Shown here piece by piece: positions 34,501 through 41,829 of a DNA stretch of 64,000 bases. Origin of the DNA: JAODBQ01 sp047602055. Lineage in GTDB: Bacteria > Actinomycetota > Acidimicrobiia > Acidimicrobiales > Ilumatobacteraceae. The translations under genes were made by a program, and so were the position numbers. The notes beneath the pieces were generated by a model that was not told the origin of the DNA, ran no database searches, and saw only the letters and a list, made by a program, of their open reading frames with translations. The stretch's first letter is position 1; the number at the start of each line of letters is the position of its first letter. The stretch covers positions 1-64,000 of the forward strand of contig JASGIG010000001.1 in NCBI GenBank assembly GCA_047602055.1, in the 5' to 3' direction.

Positions 34501-35553
34501 GACGCCCGCTACGCATCGCAGAAGCTGATCGCCCTGTACTTCCCGTTCGTCCTGCTGCTCGCCGACCTCGGCAGCGCACTGGTCCTCGGCGCCGGGCGGG
34601 AGCTGGTGCTCAGTGGCACCGTCACGACCGGCGTCGTCATCGCCTTCGTGCTCTACCTCGACCAGTTCTTCTCGCCGATCCAGCAGCTGTCGCAGGTGTT
34701 CGACACGTGGCAGCAGGCAGCCGTGTCGATAGAGCGGATCAGCGAGCTGATGGCCACGCCGTCGGGCACACCAGAGGCCGCCCACCCGGTCGAGCCGCCC
34801 GCGCTGGACGGCGCGGTGACGTTCGACAGCGTCGACTTCGCCTACGCCAACACTGGCGGGCTGCCGGTGCTCGCCGGGCTCGACCTGCGCATCGCGCCCG
34901 GCGAGAGCATCGCTCTCGTCGGTGAGACCGGTGCCGGCAAGTCGACGGTGATGAAGCTGATCGCCCGCTTCTACGACGTCACCGGCGGAGCGGTGCGCGT
35001 CGACGGACTCGACGTCCGCGGCCTCGCGCTCGGCGACTTCCGCCACCAGCTCGGCGTCGTCCCCCAGGAGGCGTTCCTGTTCACCGGGACGCTCCGCGAC
35101 AACATCGCCTACGGCCGACCCGACGCCAGCGACGCCGAGGTGGAGTCCGCGGCGCGCGCCGTCGGCGCCCACGAGATGATCGTGCGTCACGCCGACGGCT
35201 ACCTGACGGCGGTCACCGAGCGCGGCCGCAGCCTGTCGTCGGGCGAGCGTCAGCTGATCGCTCTCGCTCGCGCTCGCCTCGTCGACCCGGCGATCCTGCT
35301 GCTCGACGAGGCGACCTCGAACCTCGACCTGGCCACCGAGGCGCGCGTGCAGCGGGCGATGACCGAGGTGTCGCGCAACCGCACCACCGTGCTCATCGCC
35401 CACCGCCTGCCGACGGCCCGCACCGCGGACCGCATCGCCCTCGTCGCCGACGGCGCCGTCGCCGAGCAGGGCACCCACGAGGAGCTGCTCGCGCTCGGCG
35501 GCCGCTACGCCGCCCTCTGGCGCAGCTTCACCGCCGTCGCTCCTGTTGATTGA
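31564..35553 (+). CDS. Fused two-half ABC-B type exporter (TMD-NBD-TMD-NBD)
   Basis: A 1329-residue full-length exporter. Half 1: membrane domain ~35-322, Walker A GASGAGKSS (~395), signature LSGGQRQR (~498), Walker B VLILDDATSSID (~520) and H-loop IAHRQSTL. Half 2: membrane domain ~760-1060, Walker A GETGAGKST (~1119), signature LSSGERQ (~1223), Walker B ILLLDEATSNLD and IAHRLPTA. Half 1 has Asp in place of the catalytic Glu and half 2 has a degenerate signature; both defects fall in the same composite ATP site, as in heterodimeric exporters. Residues ~610-755 are a low-complexity linker with an internal duplication. Comparable in layout to mycobacterial Rv0194. ATG 31564 is chosen; GTG 31558 is possible. 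Confidence 0.92.
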   Translation: MGLISTAASREANARPVLTPAPKDAGGWLRRLGPFLRIHRRRIALAVGASIVGQVVVALTPVIEKTIVDGTLVSSKRPLAPLLALLVAAGLVSFCLSFVRRAIGGRVALDVSYDLRTAVFDRLQRLDFGTHDRMDTGQVVSRASSDVGMMLAILSIVPILLGNVVLLVVSLIVMTILSPPLTLIALVIVPALLVVGLKMRRAVFPATWDAQQRAGEVAGVVDEAVTGVRVVKGFGQERRELQHLADTAGDLYRSRARLVRIQSLFTPTLSSIPVVGQVAVLAAGGWLAIEGHLTLGTFLAFSSYLLQMVSPVRMVATTLAVAQQARAGGERLLDILDTPSHIVDHDGAVDLGPLQHEIRFEHVHARYGTGADGDADVLDDFDLTVRAGETVALVGASGAGKSSAVMLLPRFYDVTGGRVTFDGVDVRDATLHSLRGRVAVAFEEVFLFSESIRANIAYGRPEATDDEIVAAARLVQADGFIRQLPDGYDTIVGERGLTLSGGQRQRIALARALLTEPSVLILDDATSSIDAETEERIHDALHTVVDSSAPTNGYAGGRRTTILIAHRQSTLRLADRIVVVERGRVVDDGTYDELVANSPTFRELFLTVDLRSTSPAGSLTVAPPGAPDTSLLGTQATRSLRSLSGATDSADLEPAGQVGRRPTDNTATESADLDPAYWPHERVNGRRLAATFRVPTTAGADPGGGQGRATGAGGNMSGALSATPELLAALDRLPPADDDARLDVRAEMDAPAGRFSLREFSQPFRGALGIGLLLVLVDTGLTLLGPFFVKRGIDRGVTKGSEAALLLASLGFLAAAIGDWFATRGYTWVTGRTAERMLYALRIRIFAQLQRLSLDYYDSELAGRVMTRMTTDVEALSQLVQTGLITAFVSVLTCLGVLVWLLVLSPPLALAAAAVLPPLVVATWWYRRRAVVTYELARDRISELNADFQESLSGVRIGQALRQEDRNIAAFREINGRYLDARYASQKLIALYFPFVLLLADLGSALVLGAGRELVLSGTVTTGVVIAFVLYLDQFFSPIQQLSQVFDTWQQAAVSIERISELMATPSGTPEAAHPVEPPALDGAVTFDSVDFAYANTGGLPVLAGLDLRIAPGESIALVGETGAGKSTVMKLIARFYDVTGGAVRVDGLDVRGLALGDFRHQLGVVPQEAFLFTGTLRDNIAYGRPDASDAEVESAARAVGAHEMIVRHADGYLTAVTERGRSLSSGERQLIALARARLVDPAILLLDEATSNLDLATEARVQRAMTEVSRNRTTVLIAHRLPTARTADRIALVADGAVAEQGTHEELLALGGRYAALWRSFTAVAPVD

Positions 35554-35554
35554 T

Positions 35555-35640
35555 GCTCGTGCTCCGGTCGCAGCGGAGCTGCTCCCTGCGCCTGCCGTGC
35601 TCGCCGCCTCCGCTGCGCTTCGGCACTCGCCGCGCCTCCG
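35555..35640 (+). repeat. Dispersed repeat family A, copy 4
   Basis: Begins two bases after the exporter stop with GCTCGTGCTCCGGTCGC, contains CTGCGCCTGCCGTGCTCGCC, and ends CACTCGCCGCGCCTCCG. Inner arms GCAGCGGAG/CTCCGCTGC and the outer pair CGGAG (35574-35578)/CTCCG (35636-35640) could fold. Convergent with the lipoprotein remnant. Confidence 0.8.
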
Positions 35641-35661
35641 GCCAGCGGTCGGCCTGGCCCG

Positions 35662-35862
35662 TCAGGCAACCGTCCAGTCGTGGACCATGCCGAGGGCGAC
35701 GTGCGACTCCCGGCCGTTGGCGGCGCTCGGCAACCGTCGTCGTCGCGGCCTGCGTCGTCGCGGCCTGCGTCGTCGGGCTCGCCTTGTGTCGTCGTCGCTG
35801 CCACAGGCGGCGAGCAGGAGGCCGACGGCCGCCAGCGTGATGGGGATCCACGGTCTGTTCAG
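35662..35862 (-). pseudogene. Small lipoprotein remnant
   Basis: On the minus strand a GAGGAGA ribosome site stands five bases before a CTG codon (35862), then reads LNRPWIPITLAAVGLLLAAC followed by GSDD, a lipoprotein signal with lipobox LAAC. A Thr/Ala-rich tether KASPTTQAATTQAATTT is in a different frame, and the end (ANGRESHVALGMVHDWTVA, then TGA at 35662) is again in the first frame. So there are two shifts within 66 codons, and the usual mature domain is very short. Either decayed or error-containing. The CTG start is unusual. Confidence 0.45.
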
Positions 35863-36026
35863 ATCCGTCTCCTCGGTGGTCGATCGGGCTGATGTTCGGC
35901 GAGCGCCCGCACGTACAGCGGCCGATCGATGATCGACGCCGTCTCAGGTCGGCAGGTCGACGAGCTCGCGGCGATTCCCGCCGCGGCGCCCGCGGTGCTG
36001 CGACCGGGACGACACCGCGACGCATC

Positions 36027-36042
36027 CATACGCTACCGTATG
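36027..36042. promoter_or_regulatory. Palindrome before the tetR gene
   Basis: CATACG-CTAC-CGTATG, five bases before the regulator's GTG start; a typical position for a TetR autoregulatory operator (inference). It would also control the divergent lipoprotein remnant only weakly, as that lies 165 bases away. Confidence 0.55.
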
Positions 36043-36046
36043 CCAC

Positions 36047-36604
36047 GTGGTCAAGGGTCAAGCTGGTCTGTCACGAGCCGACTGGACGGAGGCCGCACTG
36101 GTCGCGCTCGAAGCAGGTGGGATGCCCGCCGTGGCCGTCGAGCCGCTGGCCAAGCAGCTCGGGACCACGAAGGGCAGCTTCTACTGGCACTTCAAGGACC
36201 GCGCCGATCTGATCGACGCCGTGGTCGAGCTGTGGGAGCGCCACTACGTCACCGAGGCGATCGCCCACCTGTCGACGATCGACGATCCGGCGACGCGGCT
36301 CGAGCGGCTGTTCACCGTCGCCGCCACCCCGGGTACGGGGCGGATCGACCTGGCACTGACGGAAGCGGCGAAGACCAACCCTGCGATCGCCGAGACGGTC
36401 CGGCGCGTCCAGACACGACGAGTGGAGTTCCTCGCCGAGATCTACGAGCAGCTCGACGTCACCCCGGGCACCGCCCGCCAACTCGCCGTCCTCGCGCTCC
36501 TCGCCCAGGCGGGGATGGCCGTCGTCGCCGAGACGGCACCGGATCTCGTCCCGACCGGACGGCAGCTCGACACCCTCCGCTCCCTCCTCACACCACCGCG
36601 CTGA
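36047..36604 (+). CDS. TetR-family transcriptional regulator
   Basis: A 185-residue repressor: helix-turn-helix AALVALEAGGMPAVAVEPLA followed by KQLGTTKGSFYWHFKDRADL, and an all-helical ligand domain (RLERLFTVAATPGTGRIDLA). The GTG at 36047 is the first in frame and is immediately preceded by a CATACG/CGTATG palindrome. Target and ligand unknown. Confidence 0.9.
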   Translation: MVKGQAGLSRADWTEAALVALEAGGMPAVAVEPLAKQLGTTKGSFYWHFKDRADLIDAVVELWERHYVTEAIAHLSTIDDPATRLERLFTVAATPGTGRIDLALTEAAKTNPAIAETVRRVQTRRVEFLAEIYEQLDVTPGTARQLAVLALLAQAGMAVVAETAPDLVPTGRQLDTLRSLLTPPR

Positions 36605-36616
36605 CGACGGGGGCCG

Positions 36617-36783
36617 TCACGATGCGTCCTCGCGAGCGATCCTGGGCGTGTCGGGGAGCTCAGCGTCCAGGTGGACGTCGAGGTCGCTGCAGTCCGGGTC
36701 GATGACGGTGGCACGGTCGGCGAGCGTCGGCACCTCGACGTACAGCAGGCCCCCGCCAGCCGGCGGCCTACGTCGAGCGGCAC
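36617..36783 (-). pseudogene. Possible small gene or 3' gene remnant
   Basis: The minus strand has a coding-like segment ending YVEVPTLADRATVIDPDCSD then LDVHLDAELPDTPRIARED and TGA, with strong third-position G/C. A GTG at 36783 (MPLDVGRRLAG) can be joined to it if one G is removed from the run near 36750. No family recognised; about 53 residues if intact. Confidence 0.35.
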
Positions 36784-36825
36784 GTCCGGCTTCCCCGGCG
36801 AGGCGTCCTGAGATCGAGGTGAAGC

Positions 36826-36866
36826 ACCCCCACCACGACGTGGACTTCACGCCGCGGTGGGGGTGG
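36826..36866. terminator. Hairpin with CACCCCCACC arms
   Basis: CACCCCCACC (36826-36835) pairs perfectly with GGTGGGGGTG (36857-36866) around a 21-base loop, 22 bases before repeat B and 70 bases past the end of glnK. A candidate terminator for the amt-glnK operon without a T tract. Confidence 0.45.
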
Positions 36867-36887
36867 GCCGCAGGCCGCTCCGATCAA

Positions 36888-36932
36888 CTCGACCGAGATG
36901 AGCGAACGCAGCGAGCGAATCGAGTGTCGAAA
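36888..36932 (+). repeat. Dispersed repeat family B, copy 3
   Basis: The fullest copy: CTCGACCGAGATGAGCGAAC then GCAGCGAGCGAATCGAGTGT then CGAAA. It ends three bases before the stop codon of glnK, which is read from the opposite strand. Confidence 0.75.
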
Positions 36933-36935
36933 CCC

Positions 36936-37274
36936 TCAGATCGCGTCGGCGTCGAGCTCGCCGGTGCGGATGCGGACGATCGTCTCGACGGGCATCACCC
37001 ACAGCTTGCCGTCGCCGATCTTGCCGGTCTGCGCCGCGCCGGAGATCACCTCGATCAGACGTGGGACGTCGGCATCCTCGCTGAGGATCTCGACGCGCAC
37101 CTTGGGGACGAAGTCGATGTTGTACTCCGTGCCCCGATACACCTCCGAGTGACCGCCCTGGCGGCCGAAGCCGCGTGCTTCGCTGACCGTCATCCCGACG
37201 ACGCCGGCATCGCGCAGGGCGGCCTTCACGTCGTCGAGCTTGAACGGCTTGATGACCACGGTGATCAGCTTCAC
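36936..37274 (-). CDS. glnK: Nitrogen regulatory protein PII
   Basis: A 112-residue PII trimer subunit that senses ATP, ADP and 2-oxoglutarate and binds the ammonium channel. MKLITVVIKPFKLDDVKAAL, the T-loop GHSEVYRGTEYNIDFVPKV with the modifiable Tyr in RGTEY, and the B-loop GAAQTGKIGDGKLWV are all canonical. The GTG start overlaps the amt stop (GTGA) and has GGAGG seven bases upstream, so the two genes are coupled. In actinobacteria the Tyr is adenylylated by GlnD (family knowledge). Confidence 0.95.
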   Translation of the reverse strand: MKLITVVIKPFKLDDVKAALRDAGVVGMTVSEARGFGRQGGHSEVYRGTEYNIDFVPKVRVEILSEDADVPRLIEVISGAAQTGKIGDGKLWVMPVETIVRIRTGELDADAI

Positions 37275-38509
37275 CCCATCACCTCCGAGTGGTAGGCGGT
37301 CTCACGGTGCAGTGCGAGGTCGAGACCGGTCTGCTCGACACTCTCGTCGACGCGCACGCCGATCGTCTTCTTGAGCACGATCATGATGACGAACGTCAGC
37401 GCGAACGACCAAACGATGGCCGCGAAGTTGGCCAACGCCTGCTCGCCGAACAGCCGCAGGCCGCCGCCGTAGAACAGGCCCTCACCCGAGAAGTAGGTCT
37501 CCGCCTCGGCACCCTCGGCGACGACCTTCTGGAAGAAGTCCGGGTTGGCGAACAGGCCGACGCAGAGCGAGCCGACCAGCCCGCCGACGCAGTGCACCCC
37601 GACGACGTCGAGCGCGTCGTCGTAGCCCGCCTTGGTCTTGAGCTTCACGGCGTAACAGCACACGACGCCGGCGATCAGGCCGATGAACAGCGGGCCGGAG
37701 CCCGACACGAAGCCGGCGGCCGGGGTGATCGCCACGAGGCCGGCGACGATGCCGGAGGCGGCGCCGAGATTGGTCGGGTGTCCGTCACGGATCCACTCGA
37801 CGACGACCCATGCGAAGCCCGCAGCAGCGGCGGCGATGAACGTGTTCATGAACGCCTGGGCGGCCTGGCCGTTGGCGGCCAGCGCCGAACCGGCGTTGAA
37901 CCCGAACCAGCCGAACCACAGGATGCCGGTGCCGATCATCACCAGTGGCATCGAGTGCGGCGGCGATCCCTCGGACTTGCGCTTGCCGAGGACCAGCACG
38001 GCGGCGAGCGCGGCGATCCCGGCGTTGACGTGGATGGCCGTGCCACCGGCGAAGTCGAGCGAGCCACGCTGACCCAGCCAGCCGCCGTACACCCACTTGA
38101 ACACCGGCACGTAGACGACGAACAGCCAGATCGGCACGAAGATCGCCCACGCCGAGAACTTCATCCGGTCGGCGACGGCGCCGGAGATCAACGCCGGCGT
38201 GATCGAGGCGAACATCCCCAGGAAGGCGACGACGGCCAGCGTGCTGCCGTCACCGACGTCGCTGATGTCCTTGAGGAAGAAGGCGTCGAAGTTGCCGATG
38301 AAGTCGTTGCCGACCGGCACTTGGGCCAATGAGTAGCCGACCGCCAGCCACAGCACCGGCACGATCAGCACGCAGTAGAAGTTCATCATGAGCATGTTGA
38401 GGACGTTCCTGCCGCGGTCCATGCCGCCGTAGAAGAACGCCAACCCCGGCGTCATGAACAGCACGAGTGCAGCCGAGATCAGCACCCATGCGAGGTCACC
38501 CGATTCCAA
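37271..38509 (-). CDS. amt: Ammonium transporter
   Basis: A 412-residue channel with eleven predicted membrane helices. The twin His of the pore are in GGTAIHVNAGIAAL and DVVGVHCVGGLVG; the signature DFAGGTAIHVNAG is intact. The TTG at 38509 is chosen because GGAGGAG lies five bases before it and the first helix (DLAWVLISAALVLFMTPGLA) follows at once; no ATG is available. A GlnR-like GAAAC-N6-GAAAC box stands about 60 bases upstream, consistent with nitrogen control. Co-transcribed with glnK. Confidence 0.95.
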   Translation of the reverse strand: MESGDLAWVLISAALVLFMTPGLAFFYGGMDRGRNVLNMLMMNFYCVLIVPVLWLAVGYSLAQVPVGNDFIGNFDAFFLKDISDVGDGSTLAVVAFLGMFASITPALISGAVADRMKFSAWAIFVPIWLFVVYVPVFKWVYGGWLGQRGSLDFAGGTAIHVNAGIAALAAVLVLGKRKSEGSPPHSMPLVMIGTGILWFGWFGFNAGSALAANGQAAQAFMNTFIAAAAAGFAWVVVEWIRDGHPTNLGAASGIVAGLVAITPAAGFVSGSGPLFIGLIAGVVCCYAVKLKTKAGYDDALDVVGVHCVGGLVGSLCVGLFANPDFFQKVVAEGAEAETYFSGEGLFYGGGLRLFGEQALANFAAIVWSFALTFVIMIVLKKTIGVRVDESVEQTGLDLALHRETAYHSEVMG

Positions 38510-38755
38510 GTTCGCTCCTCCGTCCGTCGGCGCCCAGCGCACCAACTGTGTGCACGTTGTCGTCTTGCTGTTTCCGCAGTGTTTCCACTCCGACAGCGGC
38601 CGGTGAACTCTGCCGACCGAGCGACCGCCACGGCGACGGGGCGCGAGCCCGGCGAGCGGCGGCGCAGCCCTCCGGAGATCGGGCTGACAGGTGTCATGAC
38701 CAGGTCCTGATCGGCGGCACTTCACGGGGACGCGACTGCCGGCCACGCTGTGGAC
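38510..38755. promoter_or_regulatory. Divergent control region of amt and the ABC exporter, with a GlnR-like box
   Basis: On the amt strand GAAAC-ACTGCG-GAAAC (38585-38570) matches the actinobacterial GlnR half-site pattern GTNAC/GAAAC with six-base spacing, 61 bases before the amt start. The remaining 170 bases hold no gene I can support. Confidence 0.55.
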
Positions 38756-39685
38756 ATGACATCGTCTGCACCCCCCGTCGCCGGTGTCGCCCTGCACGGT
38801 CTCGTCAAGACGTTCCCCAGCCCGACCGGGCCGGTGCAGGCGGTGCGCGGCATCGACGTCGTCATCGCCCCGGGCGAGACCGTCGCGCTGCTCGGACCGA
38901 ACGGCGCCGGCAAGTCCACCACCATCGACCTGCTCCTCGGCCTGGCACGGCCCGATGCCGGCGAGGTCCGCGTCTTCGGGATGGCCCCCGCGGACGCCGT
39001 CGCCCGCGGCGCGATCGGCGGCATGCTCCAGACCGGCGCAGTGATCGGCGAGCTGACCGTGCGCGAGCTGGTGGCGATGATGGCGTCGCTGTACCCCGCG
39101 CCGCTCGACGTCGACGAGGCGCTGGAGCTCGCCGGCATCGCCGACCTCGCGCAGCGTCGGACCAACCGCCTGTCGGGCGGGCAGACCCAGCGCGTGCGCT
39201 TCGCCGTGGCGATGGTCAGCAACCCCGACCTGCTCGTGCTCGACGAGCCGACGGTGGCGATGGACGTCGAGGGCCGCGTCCAGTTCTGGCAGACGATGCG
39301 CCGCTTCGCGGCAGGCGGCAAGACCGTCCTGTTCGCCACCCACTACCTCGAGGAGGCCGACGCCAACGCCGATCGGATCATCCTGATGGCCCGCGGCCAG
39401 ATCGTCGCCGACGGGCCGGGCACGCAGATCAAGGCGACGGTCGGCGGGCGGACGATCCGGGCGACGCTCCCGGACGCGACGCTCGACGAGCTGCGTGCGT
39501 TGCCCGGCGTGCACGCCGCCGACGTCCACGGCGAGGTGATCACCTTGCAGTGCATCGACTCCGACGCGACGGTGCGCGCCCTGCTGCGCGACTTCCCGGC
39601 AGTGCGCGACCTGGAGATCACCGGCGCCGGGCTGGAAGCGGCGTTCCTGCAGCTGACGGGCGAAGGCGAGGAGGTCCACGCATGA
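38756..39685 (+). CDS. ABC exporter ATPase (DrrA/ABC-2 type)
   Basis: A ~309-residue ATPase: Walker A LLGPNGAGKSTTIDLLLG, Q-loop MLQTG, signature RLSGGQTQRVRFA, Walker B LLVLDEPTVAMD and H-loop FATHYLEEAD, then a ~70-residue C-terminal domain. The ATHYLEEA block and the partner gene mark an ABC-2 exporter of the antibiotic or lipid-export kind. ATG 38756 is preferred to GTG 38750. It overlaps the permease start by four bases (ATGA). Confidence 0.93.
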   Translation: MTSSAPPVAGVALHGLVKTFPSPTGPVQAVRGIDVVIAPGETVALLGPNGAGKSTTIDLLLGLARPDAGEVRVFGMAPADAVARGAIGGMLQTGAVIGELTVRELVAMMASLYPAPLDVDEALELAGIADLAQRRTNRLSGGQTQRVRFAVAMVSNPDLLVLDEPTVAMDVEGRVQFWQTMRRFAAGGKTVLFATHYLEEADANADRIILMARGQIVADGPGTQIKATVGGRTIRATLPDATLDELRALPGVHAADVHGEVITLQCIDSDATVRALLRDFPAVRDLEITGAGLEAAFLQLTGEGEEVHA

Positions 39686-40410
39686 TCGCCGCATACACCC
39701 GCACCGAGATGCTCCGCCTGCTGCGCAACAAGCGCAGCTTCATCTTCTCGCTGATCTTCCCGCTGGCGCTGTTCCTCGTGATCGCCGGCTCGCAGAAGGA
39801 CACCGAGGTCCAGGGCATCAGCTTCCGGACCTTCTACATGGTCAGCATGGCGAGCTACGGGGCGATGATCGCGGCCACCAGTGGCGGGGCACGCATCGCC
39901 GCCGAGCGCTCCGTCGGCTGGACCCGCCAGCTGCGGATCACCCCGCTGCCGGTGAGCACCTACTTCCGCACCAAGGTGATCACCGCCTACGTGATGGCAC
40001 TGGTCAGCATCGCCCTGCTGTACGTCGCCGGGCTGGCCTACGGCGTGCGCCTCGACTCGATCGGTCGCTGGCTGGGGATGACCGGCCTGCTGCTCGTCGG
40101 CATCCTGCCGTTCGTCGCCCTCGGCGTCGCCGTCGGTCACCTGCTGACCATCGACTCGATGGGGCCGGCAATCGGCGGTGGCACGGCCTTCTTCGGGTTC
40201 CTCGGCGGCCAGTGGTTCCCACTGCCCGAGCACGGCGTGCTGCACGCGATCGGCGAGTGCCTGCCGTCGTACTGGCTGACCCAGGCCAGCCACTTCGGCA
40301 TCGGTGCACCGGCATGGGGTGTGAAGGGCTGGCTCGTCGTCGGCGTCTGGTCGGTGGCGATGATCGTGTTCGCCACCTGGGCGTACCGGCGCGACACCGG
40401 GCGAGCCTGA
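39682..40410 (+). CDS. ABC-2 type exporter permease
   Basis: A 242-residue membrane protein with six segments; MIAAYTRTEMLRLLRNKRSF then IFSLIFPLALFLVIAGS is the typical ABC-2 N-terminal coupling region and first helix, and ERSVGWTRQLRITPLPVSTY is the cytosolic loop. Partner of the preceding ATPase. The histidine kinase follows 35 bases on; in DesKR-type loci the kinase often senses membrane state and controls the adjacent exporter. Confidence 0.9.
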   Translation: MIAAYTRTEMLRLLRNKRSFIFSLIFPLALFLVIAGSQKDTEVQGISFRTFYMVSMASYGAMIAATSGGARIAAERSVGWTRQLRITPLPVSTYFRTKVITAYVMALVSIALLYVAGLAYGVRLDSIGRWLGMTGLLLVGILPFVALGVAVGHLLTIDSMGPAIGGGTAFFGFLGGQWFPLPEHGVLHAIGECLPSYWLTQASHFGIGAPAWGVKGWLVVGVWSVAMIVFATWAYRRDTGRA

Positions 40411-40445
40411 GGCGGCGAGGGCGCGCCGTGGGAGACTGGGAGGTG

Positions 40446-41741
40446 ATGGCTTCCGCCTCCGCTGCCTCCCGCCCCGGCGACGCCTGCGACACCGAGGACC
40501 CGGCCTCCGGCGCCTGGCAGTGGCGCGGCGGTTGGCAGCGCTGGGTGTTCCCGGCGGTGTGGCTGGTCTACCTCGGCCAGACGCTCGACGGGATCCGCAA
40601 GCACAGCTCCGGGGCGTCCGGCGCGATCGGCATCGTCATCCTCGTGGTGTTCGCCACCGGCTACCTCGTCGCCCTGCCGACGAGCGTCGACGGGCAACGC
40701 CGGACGTGGACGGCGATCGTCGTCCTCGTCTGCCTGACCGGCATCGAGTCGGTGTTCGCCCACGAGGACGCGTTGGTGATGTGCGTGTTCATCGCCGTGC
40801 TGGCGATGGCGCTCGGCGGCCGTGCCGGGCCGCTGTTCGTCGCAGCGATGACCGTCGTCGCCGTCCTGCTCCCCCGGCTGATCCCGTCGTGGCACACCGG
40901 CATCGACTGGGACATGCTGGTGACGATCCCGCTCGTCGCCAGCGCGATGTACGGGTTCTTCACGATCATCCGCTCGGCACGTGAGCTGGCTGCGGCGCGC
41001 GCCGAGGTCGTGCGCCTCGCCGCCGAGAACGAGCGGACGCGCATCGCCCGCGACCTGCACGACGTGCTCGGCCACTCGCTGACGACGATCACCGTGAAGT
41101 CGGCGCTCGCCGCCCGGCTCGTGGAGCGCGACCCGGACCGCGCCGAGCAGGAGATCCGCGACGTCGAGGCGCTGAGCCGCAGCACCCTTGCCGACGTACG
41201 CGCCGCCGTCGCCGGCTACCGGGAGGTGACGCTCGCCGGCGAGCTGGCGACGGCCAAGCACGTCCTGCAGTCGGCGGGGATCACGCCCGACCTGCCTGGG
41301 GCGATCGACGTCGTGCCCGGGCCGCTGCACGAGCTGTTCGGCTGGGCCGTGCGCGAGGGCGTCACCAACGTGGTGCGTCACGGCCGGGCGTCGGTGTGCA
41401 CGATCACGTTCGGGGTGACGTGGCTGCAGATCGACGACGACGGCAACGGCGTCCCCCACATCCCCGCGGCGCGACCCGCTGCCGGAACCGGCCTGCTCGG
41501 CCTGCGCGAGCGCGTCGAGGCCGCCGGTGGCACGGTGACGAGCGGCCCGTCGGCCGCCGGCTGGACCCTGCGCATCGACGTCCTCGAGGTCCGCGAGGCC
41601 CGCGAGGCTGCGGCCGCCGCTGCGGCTCCGGCCGTCCCCGACGTTCGTGTCGCGCCGCTGACCGCTAGAAACCTGGTCGCCGACGCGACACGAGCGGGGG
41701 CGGTGAGCGGCGCCCGCGGCGGCGCGCCGGGCGGGCGATGA
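40446..41741 (+). CDS. DesK-type sensor histidine kinase with repeat-derived C-terminal tail
   Basis: A 431-residue kinase with about five to six membrane segments (residues ~30-165), a short coiled coil (ARELAAARAEVVRLAAENER), the phospho-acceptor box TRIARDLHDVLGHSLTTITV and a HATPase domain (VREGVTNVVRHGRA, QIDDDGNG, GLLGLRERVEAAGG). After the normal end near RIDVLEV, ~50 extra residues are Ala/Arg-rich and encoded by a TCGTGTCGCG hairpin element, so the stop may have been captured from a spacer. ATG 40446 has GGGAGG upstream. Pairs with the regulator that follows and the ABC exporter before it. Confidence 0.9.
   Translation: MASASAASRPGDACDTEDPASGAWQWRGGWQRWVFPAVWLVYLGQTLDGIRKHSSGASGAIGIVILVVFATGYLVALPTSVDGQRRTWTAIVVLVCLTGIESVFAHEDALVMCVFIAVLAMALGGRAGPLFVAAMTVVAVLLPRLIPSWHTGIDWDMLVTIPLVASAMYGFFTIIRSARELAAARAEVVRLAAENERTRIARDLHDVLGHSLTTITVKSALAARLVERDPDRAEQEIRDVEALSRSTLADVRAAVAGYREVTLAGELATAKHVLQSAGITPDLPGAIDVVPGPLHELFGWAVREGVTNVVRHGRASVCTITFGVTWLQIDDDGNGVPHIPAARPAAGTGLLGLRERVEAAGGTVTSGPSAAGWTLRIDVLEVREAREAAAAAAAPAVPDVRVAPLTARNLVADATRAGAVSGARGGAPGGR
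41645..41693. repeat. Hairpin element inside the kinase 3' end
   Basis: TCGTGTCGCG (41645-41654) and CGCGACACGA (41684-41693) form a perfect 10-bp stem with an inner GACC/GGTC pair. Same class as 20768-20820, but here within the reading frame. Confidence 0.6.
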
Positions 41742-41829
41742 CCGCCGGCACCCGGGGGCCGACCCCCCACACCCCATCGTCGCCCGGCTCCCTGCCGGTC
41801 GCTCGGCCGACCGGTCACCGGAGAACCCC
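41742..41829 (+). repeat. Intercistronic repeat family C, copy 2
   Basis: Occupies the exact stop-to-start gap between kinase and regulator. The segment from CCCATCGTCGCCCGGCTCCC to CGACCGGTCAC differs from the 27.8-kb copy at only about four positions. A GGAGA at its end serves as ribosome site for the regulator gene. Confidence 0.7.

Noticed and set aside
31537..35478. 1313-codon open frame antisense to the fused ABC exporter
   Set aside because: It is a by-product of the GC-rich codon pattern of the exporter; no family features, and the plus strand has full ABC motifs.
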